A stretch of DNA of 64,000 nt. Origin: Sphaeramia orbicularis (lineage: Eukaryota; Chordata; Actinopteri; Kurtiformes; Apogonidae). The stretch is taken from positions 186,001 to 250,000 of the forward strand of contig NW_021941571.1 in the NCBI RefSeq assembly GCF_902148855.1, given 5' to 3'. The position numbers were made by a program, and so were the translations under genes. Position 1 is the first letter of the stretch. Every line of letters starts with the position of its first letter. Positions 25,201 to 54,900 of the stretch are shown piece by piece. The notes below the pieces were generated by a model, which worked only from the letters and a program-made list of their open reading frames with translations, was not told the DNA's origin and made no database searches.

Positions 25201-28101
25201 GGATGTTTGGGCTTTTAAGGGTTAAAGGTGGACGTTTGGGCTTTTAAGGGTTAAAGGTGGACGTTTGGGCTTTTAAGGGTTAAAGGTGGACGTTTGGGTG
25301 TTTAAGGGTTAAAGGTGGATGTTTGGGTGTTTAAGGGTTAAAGGTGGACGTTTGGGCTTTTAAGGGTTAAAGGTGGACGTTTGGGCTGTTAAGGGTTAAA
25401 GGTGGACGTTTGGGTGTTTAAGGGTTAAAGGTGGACGTTTGGGCTTTTAAGGGTTAAAGGTGGACGTTTGGGTGTTTAAGGGTTAAAGGTGGATGTTTGG
25501 GTGTTTAAGGGTTAAAGGTGGACGTTTGGGCTTTTAAGGGTTAAAGGTGGACGTTTGGGTGTTTAAGGGTTAAAGGTGGATGCTTGGGTGTTTAAGGGTT
25601 AAAGGTGGACGTTTGGGCTTTAAGGGTTAAAGGTGGACGTTTGGGTGTTTAAGGGTTAAAGGTGGATGTTTGGGTGTTTAAGGGTTAAAGGTGGACGTTT
25701 GGGCTTTTAAGGGTTAAAGGTGGACGTTTGGGTGTTTAAGGGTTAAAGGTGGACGTTTGGGTGTTTAAGGGTTAAAGGTGGACGTTTGGGTTTTTAAGGG
25801 TTAAAGGTGGACGTTTGGGTGTTTAAGGGTTAAAGGTGGACGTTTGGGTGTTTAAGGGTTAAAGGTGGACGTTTGGGTGTTTAAGGGTTAAAGGTGGACG
25901 TTTGGGCTTTTAAGGGTTAAAGGTGGACGTTTGGGTGTTTAAGGGTTAAAGGTGGACGTTTGGGTGTTTAAGGGTTAAAGGTGGACGTTTGGGTGTTTAA
26001 GGGTTAAAGGTGGATGCTTGGGTGTTTAAGGGTTAAAGGTGAATGTTTGGGTCTCACCTGTGCGTCAGCTCCTCCTTCGGCGGCTCCACCCGTGGCGTCA
26101 CCACTCTCCCTCCTCACCGCTCGGACCACATAGACCAGGATGAGGGCCTGAGCTGTGACCCGGGTCAGCCAGAAGACCCTCAGTACGTCAGGGAAGCGGA
26201 TCCTCTTCCAGGTGTCCTCCAGCAGCAGCTGCAGGCCGTAGATACGGTACATGTGTCGCACCAGCAGGAACACGTAGCGGCAGGAGTAGTAGAACCAGCG
26301 CAGCCGCGCCACCAGGCACGCCGCCGTGTTCAGGCCCAGCACCAGGGCCGAGAACGCCGCCACCAGCTGCCGCGCGTCGGCCGGCAGCTCCGCCGCGATC
26401 CCCCACAGAGGGATCATGACGTCCAGCACCACCAGGGCGGCAAACAGTGACCGCAGGTCCAGCAGGAACACGTAGCCCACGGCGAACAGCAGCTGCACGG
26501 CGGCCACGCCCAGCCACAGCGTGGGCCCGTTTCGGGGCAGCAGCCGGAAGCCCAGCGCCGCCTTGTAGTAGGCGCCGTAGAAGTCCGCCTGAGTGGTGAC
26601 GTAGGTGTTGACGAGGACCGCCGCCGTGCCGAGCAGGACGGCAAAGAAGAGCGTGTAGAACTTGAACAAGGCCTTCTGGGAAAGAAGCAGCACGACGCTG
26701 GAGACGAGGACGCCTGGAAACACCAAGAAACAGAAACACAAGACGAGTTTAGAGTCAGAGGGTCTACTGTCCTCTGGGTTCGGAGGACGGCTGGAAGAAA
26801 ATACTGGTTCTGCAATATATCGTGACATTTCATTTCACAATAATGTATGGATATTTTTAGGTATTTATTCAAATGCAGATTTTGTGGAGGTTCATTTTTT
26901 GTTTTTTGTTTCTATTTTATTTATTCTTATTTCACACTCTTTTATTAAATAACGTTGGTTCCTTTGTTTGGACTGAACTCAAATCCTGTTCTGATGTTAG
27001 TTGTGAACTAATAGAATCTGAACATTTGAACAGGATCTGAAACTGGAATGTCTGGAAAACAGAATTTCAGTTTGAACACAGTTGGAACATTTGGTGATAG
27101 AACATTAGATCCTGTTGGGATCAAATACAAATGTGTTTAGTATTTGTGCAGATTTCTGCTGGAATTCAATTCTTCAAGGAAATAATCATTAAGAAAAAGA
27201 AACAAACAAAAAATTGCCTTTTCAACAGTATTATTATTAGTATTGTGATATATGGTATCATGATCCCAGTATTGTGATTTGGACTGTATTGCCAGATTCT
27301 TGCCGATACACAGTCCTAATGGTTATCATTATTATTGCATAATTGTTGAAATTGTGCTCAGAATGTTGAAACAGTACTTAGCCTATACACACACTGACAG
27401 AATTTAACCAAGTTGTATTTTGAAAAAAAGTAAATAAATTTAAAAAAAGACAAAAAACAAATAAAACAAATGTTCAGAGAATGCAAACCTCCACCATTTA
27501 CCCTGAACGCTGTGCACATGTGGAGCCACTCCTTCTGTTTAAACTATGGACGTGCAAAACCACTTTCATTATGTTAGTTCATGAATTGCATTTTTTATGA
27601 TGTTTTGAAAACGGTGCATAAAAAATAACAGAAGTCAACAGAACGAAACAGAAGAGAAATGGAGTGGAGTGATATTTGGTCCACAGTTGAATCTGGTCCC
27701 AGTCATGTGTCTGTCCAGTTAGATTCAATTCACATCAATATTAGTTGAGTTCTAATTTTAAATGTGTGGGAAATGGGATTTTCAGTGTTCAGTGTAAATG
27801 TCCACAGAGTCCACATTCCACAGTGGATGTGGACAATTTAGTTCCACATACAGAGATTGTTCTAAGCTACAGGTGGATCCAACTGGAGGAGAATCAGAGT
27901 CGTTTGGAATTTTGGATGAATTTTGGAAAATGTCTCAGTGATGACAGATGGAAAACTGTAGATGTTGTGACCTTGCTGTGACCTTGAACTTTGTCCTACT
28001 GGGACCAAAATGGACTGGGTTGGTCCCAGGGCCTAGGCCTATCTGTGGGGAAGATCTGGGAAAGATGGGTGGAAGAGGTTTACACTGAAGTTGCAAACAA
28101 A

Positions 28102-28136
<35 letters not shown>

Positions 28137-29922
28137 CAAGTGATCACAATAGCTCCTGGAGGAGAGAATCAAAGAGTGTTACATAAGAATAAATAAAATT
28201 TCAACAAAAAAGAATAAAAACAAAAACAAAAATGAATCTCCACAGTATCTGCATTTGAATAAATACCTAAAATATCCATACAGTACTGTTTAATATCGAT
28301 ACAGTATTATGAAATGAAATATTGTGATATACTGCAGAACCCATCTTTTCAAACAGCTCTAATGGTTCCATTCCTACTCCAGATAAACCTGGATTTAAAT
28401 GCCGATGCCAGACTAAGTGGCCTAAGTGGGGCTGGACTGTCGGCTGAGCCGTTGTGCGGTCGGCGGCGGGCGAGGCGTCCAAAGGTCGACGACCAGAGCC
28501 ACTTATGTAACGGCTGTTTATGTGTTCACAGGCGAACGGAGGGATTAAAGAGGAACCGACTGCAGCGTCTGGATCGAAAACACTAAGAACACACAGAAGT
28601 GTAGACGGAACCACAGCCCGGTCCACCACACTGTCCATTAAACAGAAGTATTTAGAACCACAGGGCATTTGAACTGTGGTTCCACTGGAAAAGGACGTTC
28701 CCTTCATCTACGTCAGTTTAGTGTGAACTCAACTTTAAACACAGAGTCACAAACACAAGCAGGTCCAGCGGTCCTGAACAGTACTGTCTGTTCTGGGTGG
28801 GAGCTCCTCAGGTTCTGTTCACACTGAAGGGAAATGTGTCCACATGTGACCTGGATCTGATCTGGTCCAGACAGTCTGAACAGCACTGATCTGACCCAGA
28901 CCACTTTCATATGTGGTCCTAAATCTGACCCGGACCACTTTCATATGTGGTCCTAAATCTGACCCGGACCACTTTCATATGTGGTCCTAAATCTGACCCG
29001 GACCACTTTCATATGTGGTCCTAAATCTGACCCGGACCACTTTCATATGTGGTCCTAAATCTGACCCAGATCTGATCTTTTCCAATGTGACTTCAGTCTG
29101 AACGTCCAGGTCGCATTTATCGGAACTTTACGTCATTGAAATGCGACAAACGTCCCAGTTCTGCGTCCCAGGAGGAAAACCAGCAGCAGTATTTCACTTT
29201 AGTACTAGTGTTAGTACTAGTACTAGTATTAGCCTCTGTACTAGTGTTGGTAATAGTACTAGTATGTGTACTAGTGTCAGTAGTACACAAACTAGTTCTA
29301 CTTTGTGCTGTTTGTGTACTAATGTCAGTACTAGTACTAGTGCTATGTACTAGTACAGGTTTGTATACTAGTCTTAATGTTGTGTACTAGTGTTGTGTAC
29401 TAGTGTCAGTACTTGTACTAATGTCAGTAGTAGTACTGGTTTGAGTACTAGTCTGTGTGTACTAGTACTAGTCTGTGTGTACTAGTACTGTGTCCTTAAT
29501 CCTGGACCTGACCTTAGTTTCAACTCCTCCTTCTCCTCTGTTAAACTCAGAGTTCATCTGGACCCGGTCAGCCGGTCCGGTTCGGACCCGGGCCGGTGGT
29601 TCCGGTGTCCGGTGTGTAATTCGCTGTGACAGCTCACCTAACTCCACACCGTGGGCTGACGTTGCTAAGCTAACCGGGCTAGCAGCTAGCTGTCAGTGCT
29701 GTTGACACCGGGCACCGGTCCCGGACCCCGGTCCCGGACCGGCCCCTCTAGGAACTTACCCGTGACTCGGACCAGCACCCTGCCGGCCGCCCCGGCCCAC
29801 CCCGCCCCGGGGTCGTAGTAGGAGTTAAAGATCGCGTCGATAATGAAGATGCAGGGCACCCGCAGAGCCACATCCAGCACCGCCAGGGCCTGCTGGCCGA
29901 TCCGGCTTTGGGTGGACGCCAT
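16280..29922 (-). CDS. rnf139: RNF139/TRC8, sterol-sensing RING-H2 E3 ubiquitin ligase of the ER
   Basis: Exons on the minus strand: 29760-29922, 26058-26713, 18570-18717, 18325-18431, 17962-18214 and about 16280-17078, all with GT/AG borders. The protein is about 700 aa (human 664). The multi-spanning part matches TRC8 closely, with RVPCIFIIDAIFNSY, FYTLFFAVLLG, LVRHMYRIYGLQLLLEDTW, NLIISGCDSTLTVLGMSAV and LHFIHGMTDPVLMSLSASHV. The RING starts at DVCAIC (about residue 554), followed by HYFHALCLRKWLYIQ and DTCPMCHQRVY. TRC8 sits in the ER membrane and takes part in degradation of HMG-CoA reductase and other ER substrates. An in-frame TAG 15 nt upstream supports the start. Odd points: exon 5 has one extra base near 18010 and exon 6 has extras near 16930 and 16720. 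A compensated pair near 16684-16700 replaces the expected TPCN of the RING by HAVP. The acidic tail is also frame-shifted, so the stop is approximate. Indel errors are more likely than decay. Confidence 0.95.
17249..17513. mobile_element. Palindromic MITE with expanded TTGGCCCAG ends
   Basis: GAAAAATCTACCATTAAACT (17316-17335) is mirrored at 17455-17475 on the other strand. Both arms extend into TTTGGCCCAG repeats: about six on the left, two clean copies on the right. It lies in intron 5 of rnf139 and could form a hairpin. Confidence 0.75.
17733..17961. repeat. 42-bp minisatellite starting at the rnf139 exon 5 donor
   Basis: About five units containing GGAGGGTCACCCTTCCACCC and AAACCCAGACCCCACCCC. 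The last unit runs into the true donor. On the gene strand each unit reads AAGGGTGACCCTCC, against the real AAG|GTGACCCTCC. Confidence 0.92.
18262..18318. repeat. GGGTCT repeat beside rnf139 exon 4 donor
   Basis: About eight AGACCC hexamers on the plus strand end some 7 nt from the donor at 18325. One isolated 29-bp-family unit (TAACCCTTAAAGACTCAAAC) lies next to it at 18240-18262. Confidence 0.85.
19018..26054 (+). repeat. 29-bp minisatellite, 7.0-kb array in rnf139 intron 2
   Basis: About 242 copies of a 29-bp unit with core AAGGGTTAAAGGTGGACG. The main variants differ in the linker (GTGTTT, GCTTTT or GCGTTT) and in GACG versus GATG. It begins about 4 nt inside the exon 2 donor and ends some 300 nt before exon 3. 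The plus strand has four G-runs per unit and could form G-quadruplexes. Internal higher-order duplication is visible: the rare GACATT unit recurs exactly 2088 bp apart (72 units). Confidence 0.97.
26787..27318 (-). mobile_element. hAT-like non-autonomous element, copy 3 (compact)
   Basis: Same family as copies 1 and 2, in reverse: GGTTCTGCAATATATCG at the left and GATTCTTGCCGATACACAG at the right. It is about 530 bp, probably near the original length. A lone end of the same family lies at 28243-28360. It lies in intron 1 of rnf139. Confidence 0.7.
28885..29062. repeat. 35-bp minisatellite, 5 copies
   Basis: Units contain GGACCACTTTCATATGTGGT followed by CCTAAATCTGACCC, in rnf139 intron 1. 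A (CA)n run sits at 28104-28134. Confidence 0.9.
29195..29490. repeat. Degenerate ACTAGT-rich repeat
   Basis: TACTAGTGTTAGTACTAGTA-type text dominates for about 290 bp, with many SpeI-like palindromes. It lies in rnf139 intron 1, about 270 nt from exon 1. Confidence 0.8.
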
Positions 29923-30350
29923 GGGGCTGTCGGCGGCCTACGGTCCCGGCCCGCCCCGGGGCTCCATGGAAGGGAAATGTGAACCCAGTCCCGGCTGTCC
30001 GTGTGTCCGTGTCTCCTTCCCGGTGTTTACGTGCTCCGCTCCGCCATGGCCGACCAGCTGGACCTCCTGTTGCGTCTCCTCCTCCGGCTCCGGTTTAGCG
30101 GCTCCGACTCTGAACCCCACCGGCTGTCTGCGCCCGGACCCCGGCCGTCTGCTCCCGGACCCCGGCCGTCTGCTCCCGGACCCGGCTGTCATCAACACAC
30201 GGAGGCGTTTGTCAAAAACGCCATTTCTTCGTCATGTTTCGGCTCCGGAAAGATCTCACAAGTTATTAAGACGTCGGACGTAATGTGACGTAATGTGACG
30301 TGACTTCCACTTTTCGGAGGGCGTGGCACGTGACGTAGGCACGTAACATG
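29923..30350 (-). promoter_or_regulatory. CpG-rich promoter/5' leader of rnf139
   Basis: The base composition turns G+C- and CpG-rich around exon 1 and for about 400 nt upstream. At 30268-30345 there are several TGACGT half-sites, a GACGTC palindrome and CACGTGAC, resembling CRE/ATF and E-box (USF/TFE3) sites. No TATA box is evident. The start of transcription cannot be fixed from sequence. Confidence 0.55.
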
Positions 30351-48605
<18,255 letters not shown>

Positions 48606-48940
48606 AGTTGAAAGAGCAGAGCTTCTAGAAAGAGAAACACATGCCGCTCTCGTCAATCCCATAACGACCAGCTGCCGTAAATCCGACAGTAGACGAGCAG
48701 CACGTCACACAAACGACACCTTTACCGAGTTTTCTCCGGTTATTAAAGACAATATAAAAACAGGAAACTTTACTAAACTAATCCCTAGTGTTGTCACCAC
48801 CAGTGTCAATTAATAAAGACGATAAGCCGCATTTATTTTTGCGGATATTTACGACATTTACGGTAAAACATCACGACATCACCAAACTCCCAGAATCCAC
48901 CGCGCAGGGTTCAGTAAGAAGGTGACAGGGGACGCCGAAA
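48606..48940. promoter_or_regulatory. Bidirectional promoter, tatdn1/ndufb9
   Basis: The two start codons are 335 bp apart and point away from each other, the same head-to-head arrangement as in mammals. There is no TATA box. The ndufb9 start sits in GCCGAAAATGGCC, which resembles a YY1-type initiator. Confidence 0.75.
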
Positions 48941-51900
48941 ATGGCCTCAGCCTATCTCACCCACCAGCAGAAAGTACTGCGACTTTACAAGAAATCACTG
49001 AGACACCTGGAATCATGGTGTGTGTTCAGGTAAGAAGAGCAGCAGAGGCGCACGGTCTGCGTCAAAAACACGAAAAACTGCAGGAAAAGAGAGACTTTAG
49101 CGGTTCGGCTAAGCTAACGGCTAGCAGGTCACTCATTCCTAAAGACTTCACCGCAAAAATTATCTGATTTATTAGTAATGCTACTCATCATTAGAGCATT
49201 AGAATAGTAAACACCTCACATGCCCGGTGACAGTCAGGTATTTCCAGTTTTTGCAGTTTTCACGTACACAGTGTTCGTGTTGATGTAAACCGGACTGCAG
49301 CTAGCGCACAAGCTAACCCATAAATGACACCATAACATTACAACTGTTAGCTTCCTCAGACCCAGCTATGTGTTTTCTGTCCACATTTATGGAAAAGAGT
49401 TTCACAACTTAATACAAAAAGAAAAGAAAACTGTCCACCACAGAGGACATTCTATAATTTATTTTTCAATTATCTTTATTAGATTTTATTACATTTTTCA
49501 CAATAACAAATGGCTCAATACAACACCTGGTCTATAAGAAGAAGAAGAAAGAAAGAAAGAAATCTGCTGGAAGATAAGCATAGTAAGAGAGGAAAAAAAT
49601 AGACTAATCCAAGATAAAGCAACTAGTCCACAGTATGGACTTATTGTGAAGATAAAACAAAGATCAGACAATCCAGCAGTGACAGGTGAGATCAGTAGTG
49701 ATCTGATTGGAAACAGGCAGCAAAGATTTTCAGTCACTGATGAGGTCTGAAAGCACAGAAGTGACTGAGGAGTTAGTGAAACAGAGGTATGGAGTCCAAA
49801 TTTACATAAACTGTCTCTTTGAAGAATGAAGTCAACAGGTCAAATAGTCCATAGGAAAGCATTCCAGAAGGATTTTATGCCAAGTTGTTTTAGTGGGAGA
49901 TTTGTCTTTAAAAAATTTAAAAACTGCATCTGAAAAAACTGTTGCATCATGATGTTTCCAATATAGGCACTTATTTAATAAAGAATAAAAAAACAACAAA
50001 AAAAAAAAAACCCTGATACTTTGCTGACATTTCCTGGGTCTTAGGAGGTTAGAGCTGTAAATGTCAGACTTTATCACTATCACGATGAATTGATGTTGAT
50101 GAAATTCTTTATTCAATCATCACATAATCCAATCAGTGTCAGCACTGTATATGTGAGTGTATAGATCTGTGTATGAATATATATTTACATATATGTGTTA
50201 TTGTATTATGTGTTTATGTAAATCATATTATATTTGTTCATAATAATATAAAGCCAGAAATCAAATTATTTAATAATAAATATCAATCATATTATGGTAT
50301 ATAGTAGAGATATGCTTAGACTTTGACGGTTATTATTATTGTTATTAATTAAATAAGGAGAAGGGGTGGGGTTTATAAGTTATACTTCTTCTTAACTCCT
50401 TTTGGAATATGTATTATGTGTCTTATGTTTAAGTGTTTTGTTTATTTATTTTCTTCTGTTTTGACATTCATATTCGAAATAAATACATCAATCAATCAAA
50501 AACATTACCAACAGGTTAGTGAGTGAAAAGGCCCAGGCAGAAGCAGAACGCTTCTATTAACACCTGTCCTACAGAACACATTCAGTTATCTAGCATTCAG
50601 TATAGGAAAAAGAAAAAAAACAACAACAATGCTTACAAAAAAACAAACAAGCAAAAACATAAAAGAAAGTGAAACTAAACCAGAAAAATAGAAAACAAAG
50701 CCAACCAAATTAATGGTAATTTAATGCAGAGTCGAAAATAAATTATTTACTTATTACTTATTAGATCTTAACAATTGTATCCTTCAAAATTGGCCCTAGG
50801 TACCATTTTTTTAAATATCAAAAATGAGCTCCACATTCTTAAATCCATGCTGGCGTCCTTCCATAGTTTAACTCCTACAACACATACACATCTGTTTTTA
50901 GTCTGTTTTTCTAGCTTTTTGTTCGACAAATTTACAAACATCTCACAAATCCTATTTGGACTCATGTGTTGAGAAGAACCTTTGTACACACACAGGGAGT
51001 CACTTTAAGTTGGCTCGATATATTATTTGCATTATTTTATATTCAAAGCTGAATGTGTTGATGTACGTACCCCCACCAGCTGCCGTTTACTCTTATTGAC
51101 TCAAAGTTTACAAGTTTTATTTATTCATAAGCTCATAATAATAGTGTTTTTTGCAAAGGTACCTTTTTGGGCAGACAAGGACGCCGTAAAGGAGGAGATG
51201 TCACTATAAAAACATGTTTATTTATAGAATATTAGAGCTGAAATGATTAATCAATTAGGTGCTTGAAGCGAATGCAAAAATTCACAATTCCATTAATCAA
51301 CTCCAGCTGATTGAGGGGAAATATTCCATTGCAGTTTTCCTGAATTGAAGCTTCTTTGTGCGTCACAATAAGGGTCCGTGTGAAACACAAGAGTGGAACC
51401 AATGTTTAACAGCAGAGGAATGAAGGAAACACAGCTTTGACTCAGCTCTATTATAAAGTAGATCAAACTGCACAATACCATGCAAAAATAATGATTAAAA
51501 AGTAAGTGTAAAATGATTAAATGATGGATAATTAATGAGGTTCAACTTCAGTAACTTATGGGATCAGATCTGTATATTTATGGAGTAAAATGTTGCTGGA
51601 GAAACAAAGTGATTTATCATTTTCTAGGAGTTTCCAAGGTTTTCTATTTAGTAATTAGAATTTTCATCCAGGTTTATTCAGTTTCACTCATGCTCTAAAA
51701 CAGACTAAACATTTTCAGTTCAACTACATTTCAGTTTTTTTGTCTAAGTCTCCCTTTCCACTTCCTCTGGACATAAAGTGCTGTCTGCTGTCACGTGCAG
51801 CTGCAGCTCCACACAGGGTGATTTAATGTCAAAGTGGAAAACTAAATCACACTGGTGGATTTTCTTTAGCAACTTGTTTGTTATTTTTTCAGGTCTTCAG

Positions 51901-54900
51901 TGATGTGAAATTATGTATTTTTTTTTATTTGAAGATGACGCTCTCTTGCCTCACCTTCAGACTCCTAAATCTTCTGAAAACCTAAAAGCGTCTCATAAAT
52001 AAGCCGTTGAGCATCACTCACCTGGACACAGAACATAAATATAATGATGATAATTCCTTGTAAATGTCCTTTCCTTCATTCTCCTCCGTTACAGAGATAA
52101 ATACCGCTTCTACGCCTGCATGTTACGGGCTCGTTTCGATGAGAACAAGAATGAGAAGGACTTGGTGAAGGCCACGATGCTGCTGAAGGCGGGAGAGGAG
52201 GAGTTCTGGTCCAACCAACATCCACAGCCCTACATCTTCCCCGACTCTCCCGGAGGAACCTCCTACGAGAGATATGACTGCTACAAGGTGTGTGTGTGTG
52301 TGTGTGTGTGTGTTGGAAGAACTGAATGAACACCAGGAACAGTTTCACATCAGCCCCTTTTCCACTTCTGTTCTGGAATATTCCACCTATATTCTGTTCC
52401 GCTGTCTGTGTAAATGAAATGGTGGATCATTTGGTTCCACCTCTGGAACTCCTCTGGAGGTAGGAACAGAGCCCTGATAAAGGTGGAACCAGGATTCAGG
52501 AACACTATGGAAAAGGAACACCTCTGGTTCCAACCAAGGGAGGACATTTGGATGATGTATTGAGTGTGCAACCCCTGCGCACGGGGGGGGGTAAAAATGA
52601 GTGCATGCTGTGTACAGTAAACAAACATATCAACTAGGGATGCAAATTATCGATGAATTCATTAATCGTTAGTTGGTTGCCCTTATCGATCGATTAACGA
52701 TTAATTGATAAGCGGTGATTTTCCTGAGAACCTGAATTTCTTTTTCAATACAGTCTATAAGAAGAAAAGTTAAACATTGTTTATACACTTCATGATAAAA
52801 CCATGTTATATTCTTTAATGACTGATTTATTCAACCATTGGTTGTCAGTGTTTCCTGTGGAATTCATCTGTTGATGTGGCGGTGTGGAATTGGAGGGGGG
52901 GGGGGGGTGGCAGTTCGGCTGGGGGATGCGTGCGTGTTGGTTGGTTGGTAACTGCGTGCGTGCGTGCGTGCGTCACTTTCCGTCCAACTTCTAACTATGG
53001 GGGTACGGTGCAGTCCGTGCCCCCGCAGAAGTGACAGTGAAACTTTTCACTGACTGTAGACTGGACCAACCTCCAGGAAAACGCTCCCATACCCACCCCA
53101 CATTTGTGGATGTATTTATTCGGGGGTGCACCGCTCCCACAAACAGACGGTCGGTCTGTGTTTGTCTCCTCCATGTTCATACAGACATTCTAACTCATCA
53201 ACGCCATGATCCGGTTCCATGAGCGCCTATCCCAGCCGCGGCGCAGCGCGGACACACCGGCAGCCTTCAGACAGGTGTGGACAGGTGGACAAGGCCAATT
53301 AACCGACAATTAATAATTTAATTGAGCAAATTCTTATCAACAATTAATCATTAGTCGATTAATTGTCTACATCCCTAATATGAACACCACCAGACAGATG
53401 TGGAACTGGAGACACGCCCACATCCACCAGCTGTTGTCACCTGGGGCGTAGGACTGTATCCATGAGAACGTTTGTGGAACAGTGACAGACGGATCTGACA
53501 AGGGACCATTTGAGTCTCCGAATGATGTGAGTGACACGTGTAGAAGCAAATATCTCTGTCGGCCATCTTTTACGACTCACTACGACAATCTCACTGGGAC
53601 AAACGACTCCCTAACGCAAAGATGGCATCGTTGGTAAAGAGCTGCGATTCCCCTCCACTGCTCAGTTTAACCAGATTTAGATCACAACGTTTGTCAGCTG
53701 GATGGGCTGTGGAGGAGACCCAAAGCAGGCCTAGAAACTGACTCTCAAAATGACTTCTGATCACTAGAAAGATCCTCCTTGAAGGTAAAGTCTCTGTACT
53801 TTTATATAACTGGACTCATACAACAGTGATTTGTCCTAGCAAGGTTGCTGTAGTGAGTTGTAAAAGATGGCTGACAGAGATAAATGCTTCAACGCATGCA
53901 CGACTGGCATCATCCAGAGTATGGAAGGAAATGTGACTCATCAGATTTTGAATTATAAAAGCTACTGAATTTCCAGCACTGATTGTTTTTGCACTGAAAT
54001 GAAGTATCTGAATTTTTTGTTTCTGAATTCAACTATGTTCCTAAATTTAGAATAAAAAAAAATTCAGATGCAAAAAATTCCGATCACACATCTGCGCTGA
54101 CCGTCTTCCTGCGTCGGTGTCACTTGACCAACCTAACGTAACTCGATTTGCTGGCTTTTGGTTCAACTTGAGATAGAATCGATTGCTTATCCTTGGTGTC
54201 CTGGATGTGGGGTCTGAATATTTTGCATCTGAATTTTTTTTTTATTCTAAATTTATTAACATAGTTGAATTCAGAGACAAAAAATTCAGATCCTTAATTT
54301 CAGTGCAAAAAAAATCAGCGCTAGAAATTCAATAGCTTTTATAATTCAAAATCTGATGAGACACATTTCCTTCCATACCGGACACTCTATTCATCCGTTG
54401 ACAGGGCCGACTCCAGAGAAGTTAGCAGCACCGCTATACTCACACCGACACAAAAGTTCTACGTCCCACTGTGGCTCCGCCCCTTTGGCTGGTGAAGGCA
54501 GGTCGGCTGTGTAAAAGTCCAGCCTGTCTCAGCTCTGTTCCTCCTTTAATCTGTGGAAATCAGACAATGGTGGAAAAAAGGTGGAACCCCCATGTGACCT
54601 TTATTCTGTGTAGAAGTGGCTAATGAGACTGAGTGAAACTGAGAACTGGTCCAGTGTTAAATACCAGGGAACTGCATCAGACTGGACTTATTTATGTAGG
54701 TGGAAAACATCAGCCTTCAGACTCAGATTTACTGTCATTCGATCAGCGGTACATGACAGACCAAATATGGTCACCCAGGTCTCAGTGTTTGTAGCACAAG
54801 AAAGATAAAAGGACAAAATTGACACTGTCGAGTGGAAACCTCTTAAGTCCCAAACAGTTATTTTTCAGGAAACTGGAAAAAGCGTGTATATTCTAAATAA

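Noticed and set aside
19018-26054. Telomere-like or CRISPR-like array
   Set aside because: The unit contains GGGTTA but not tandem TTAGGG, and it has no spacer/repeat alternation with unique spacers; it is a plain 29-bp minisatellite.
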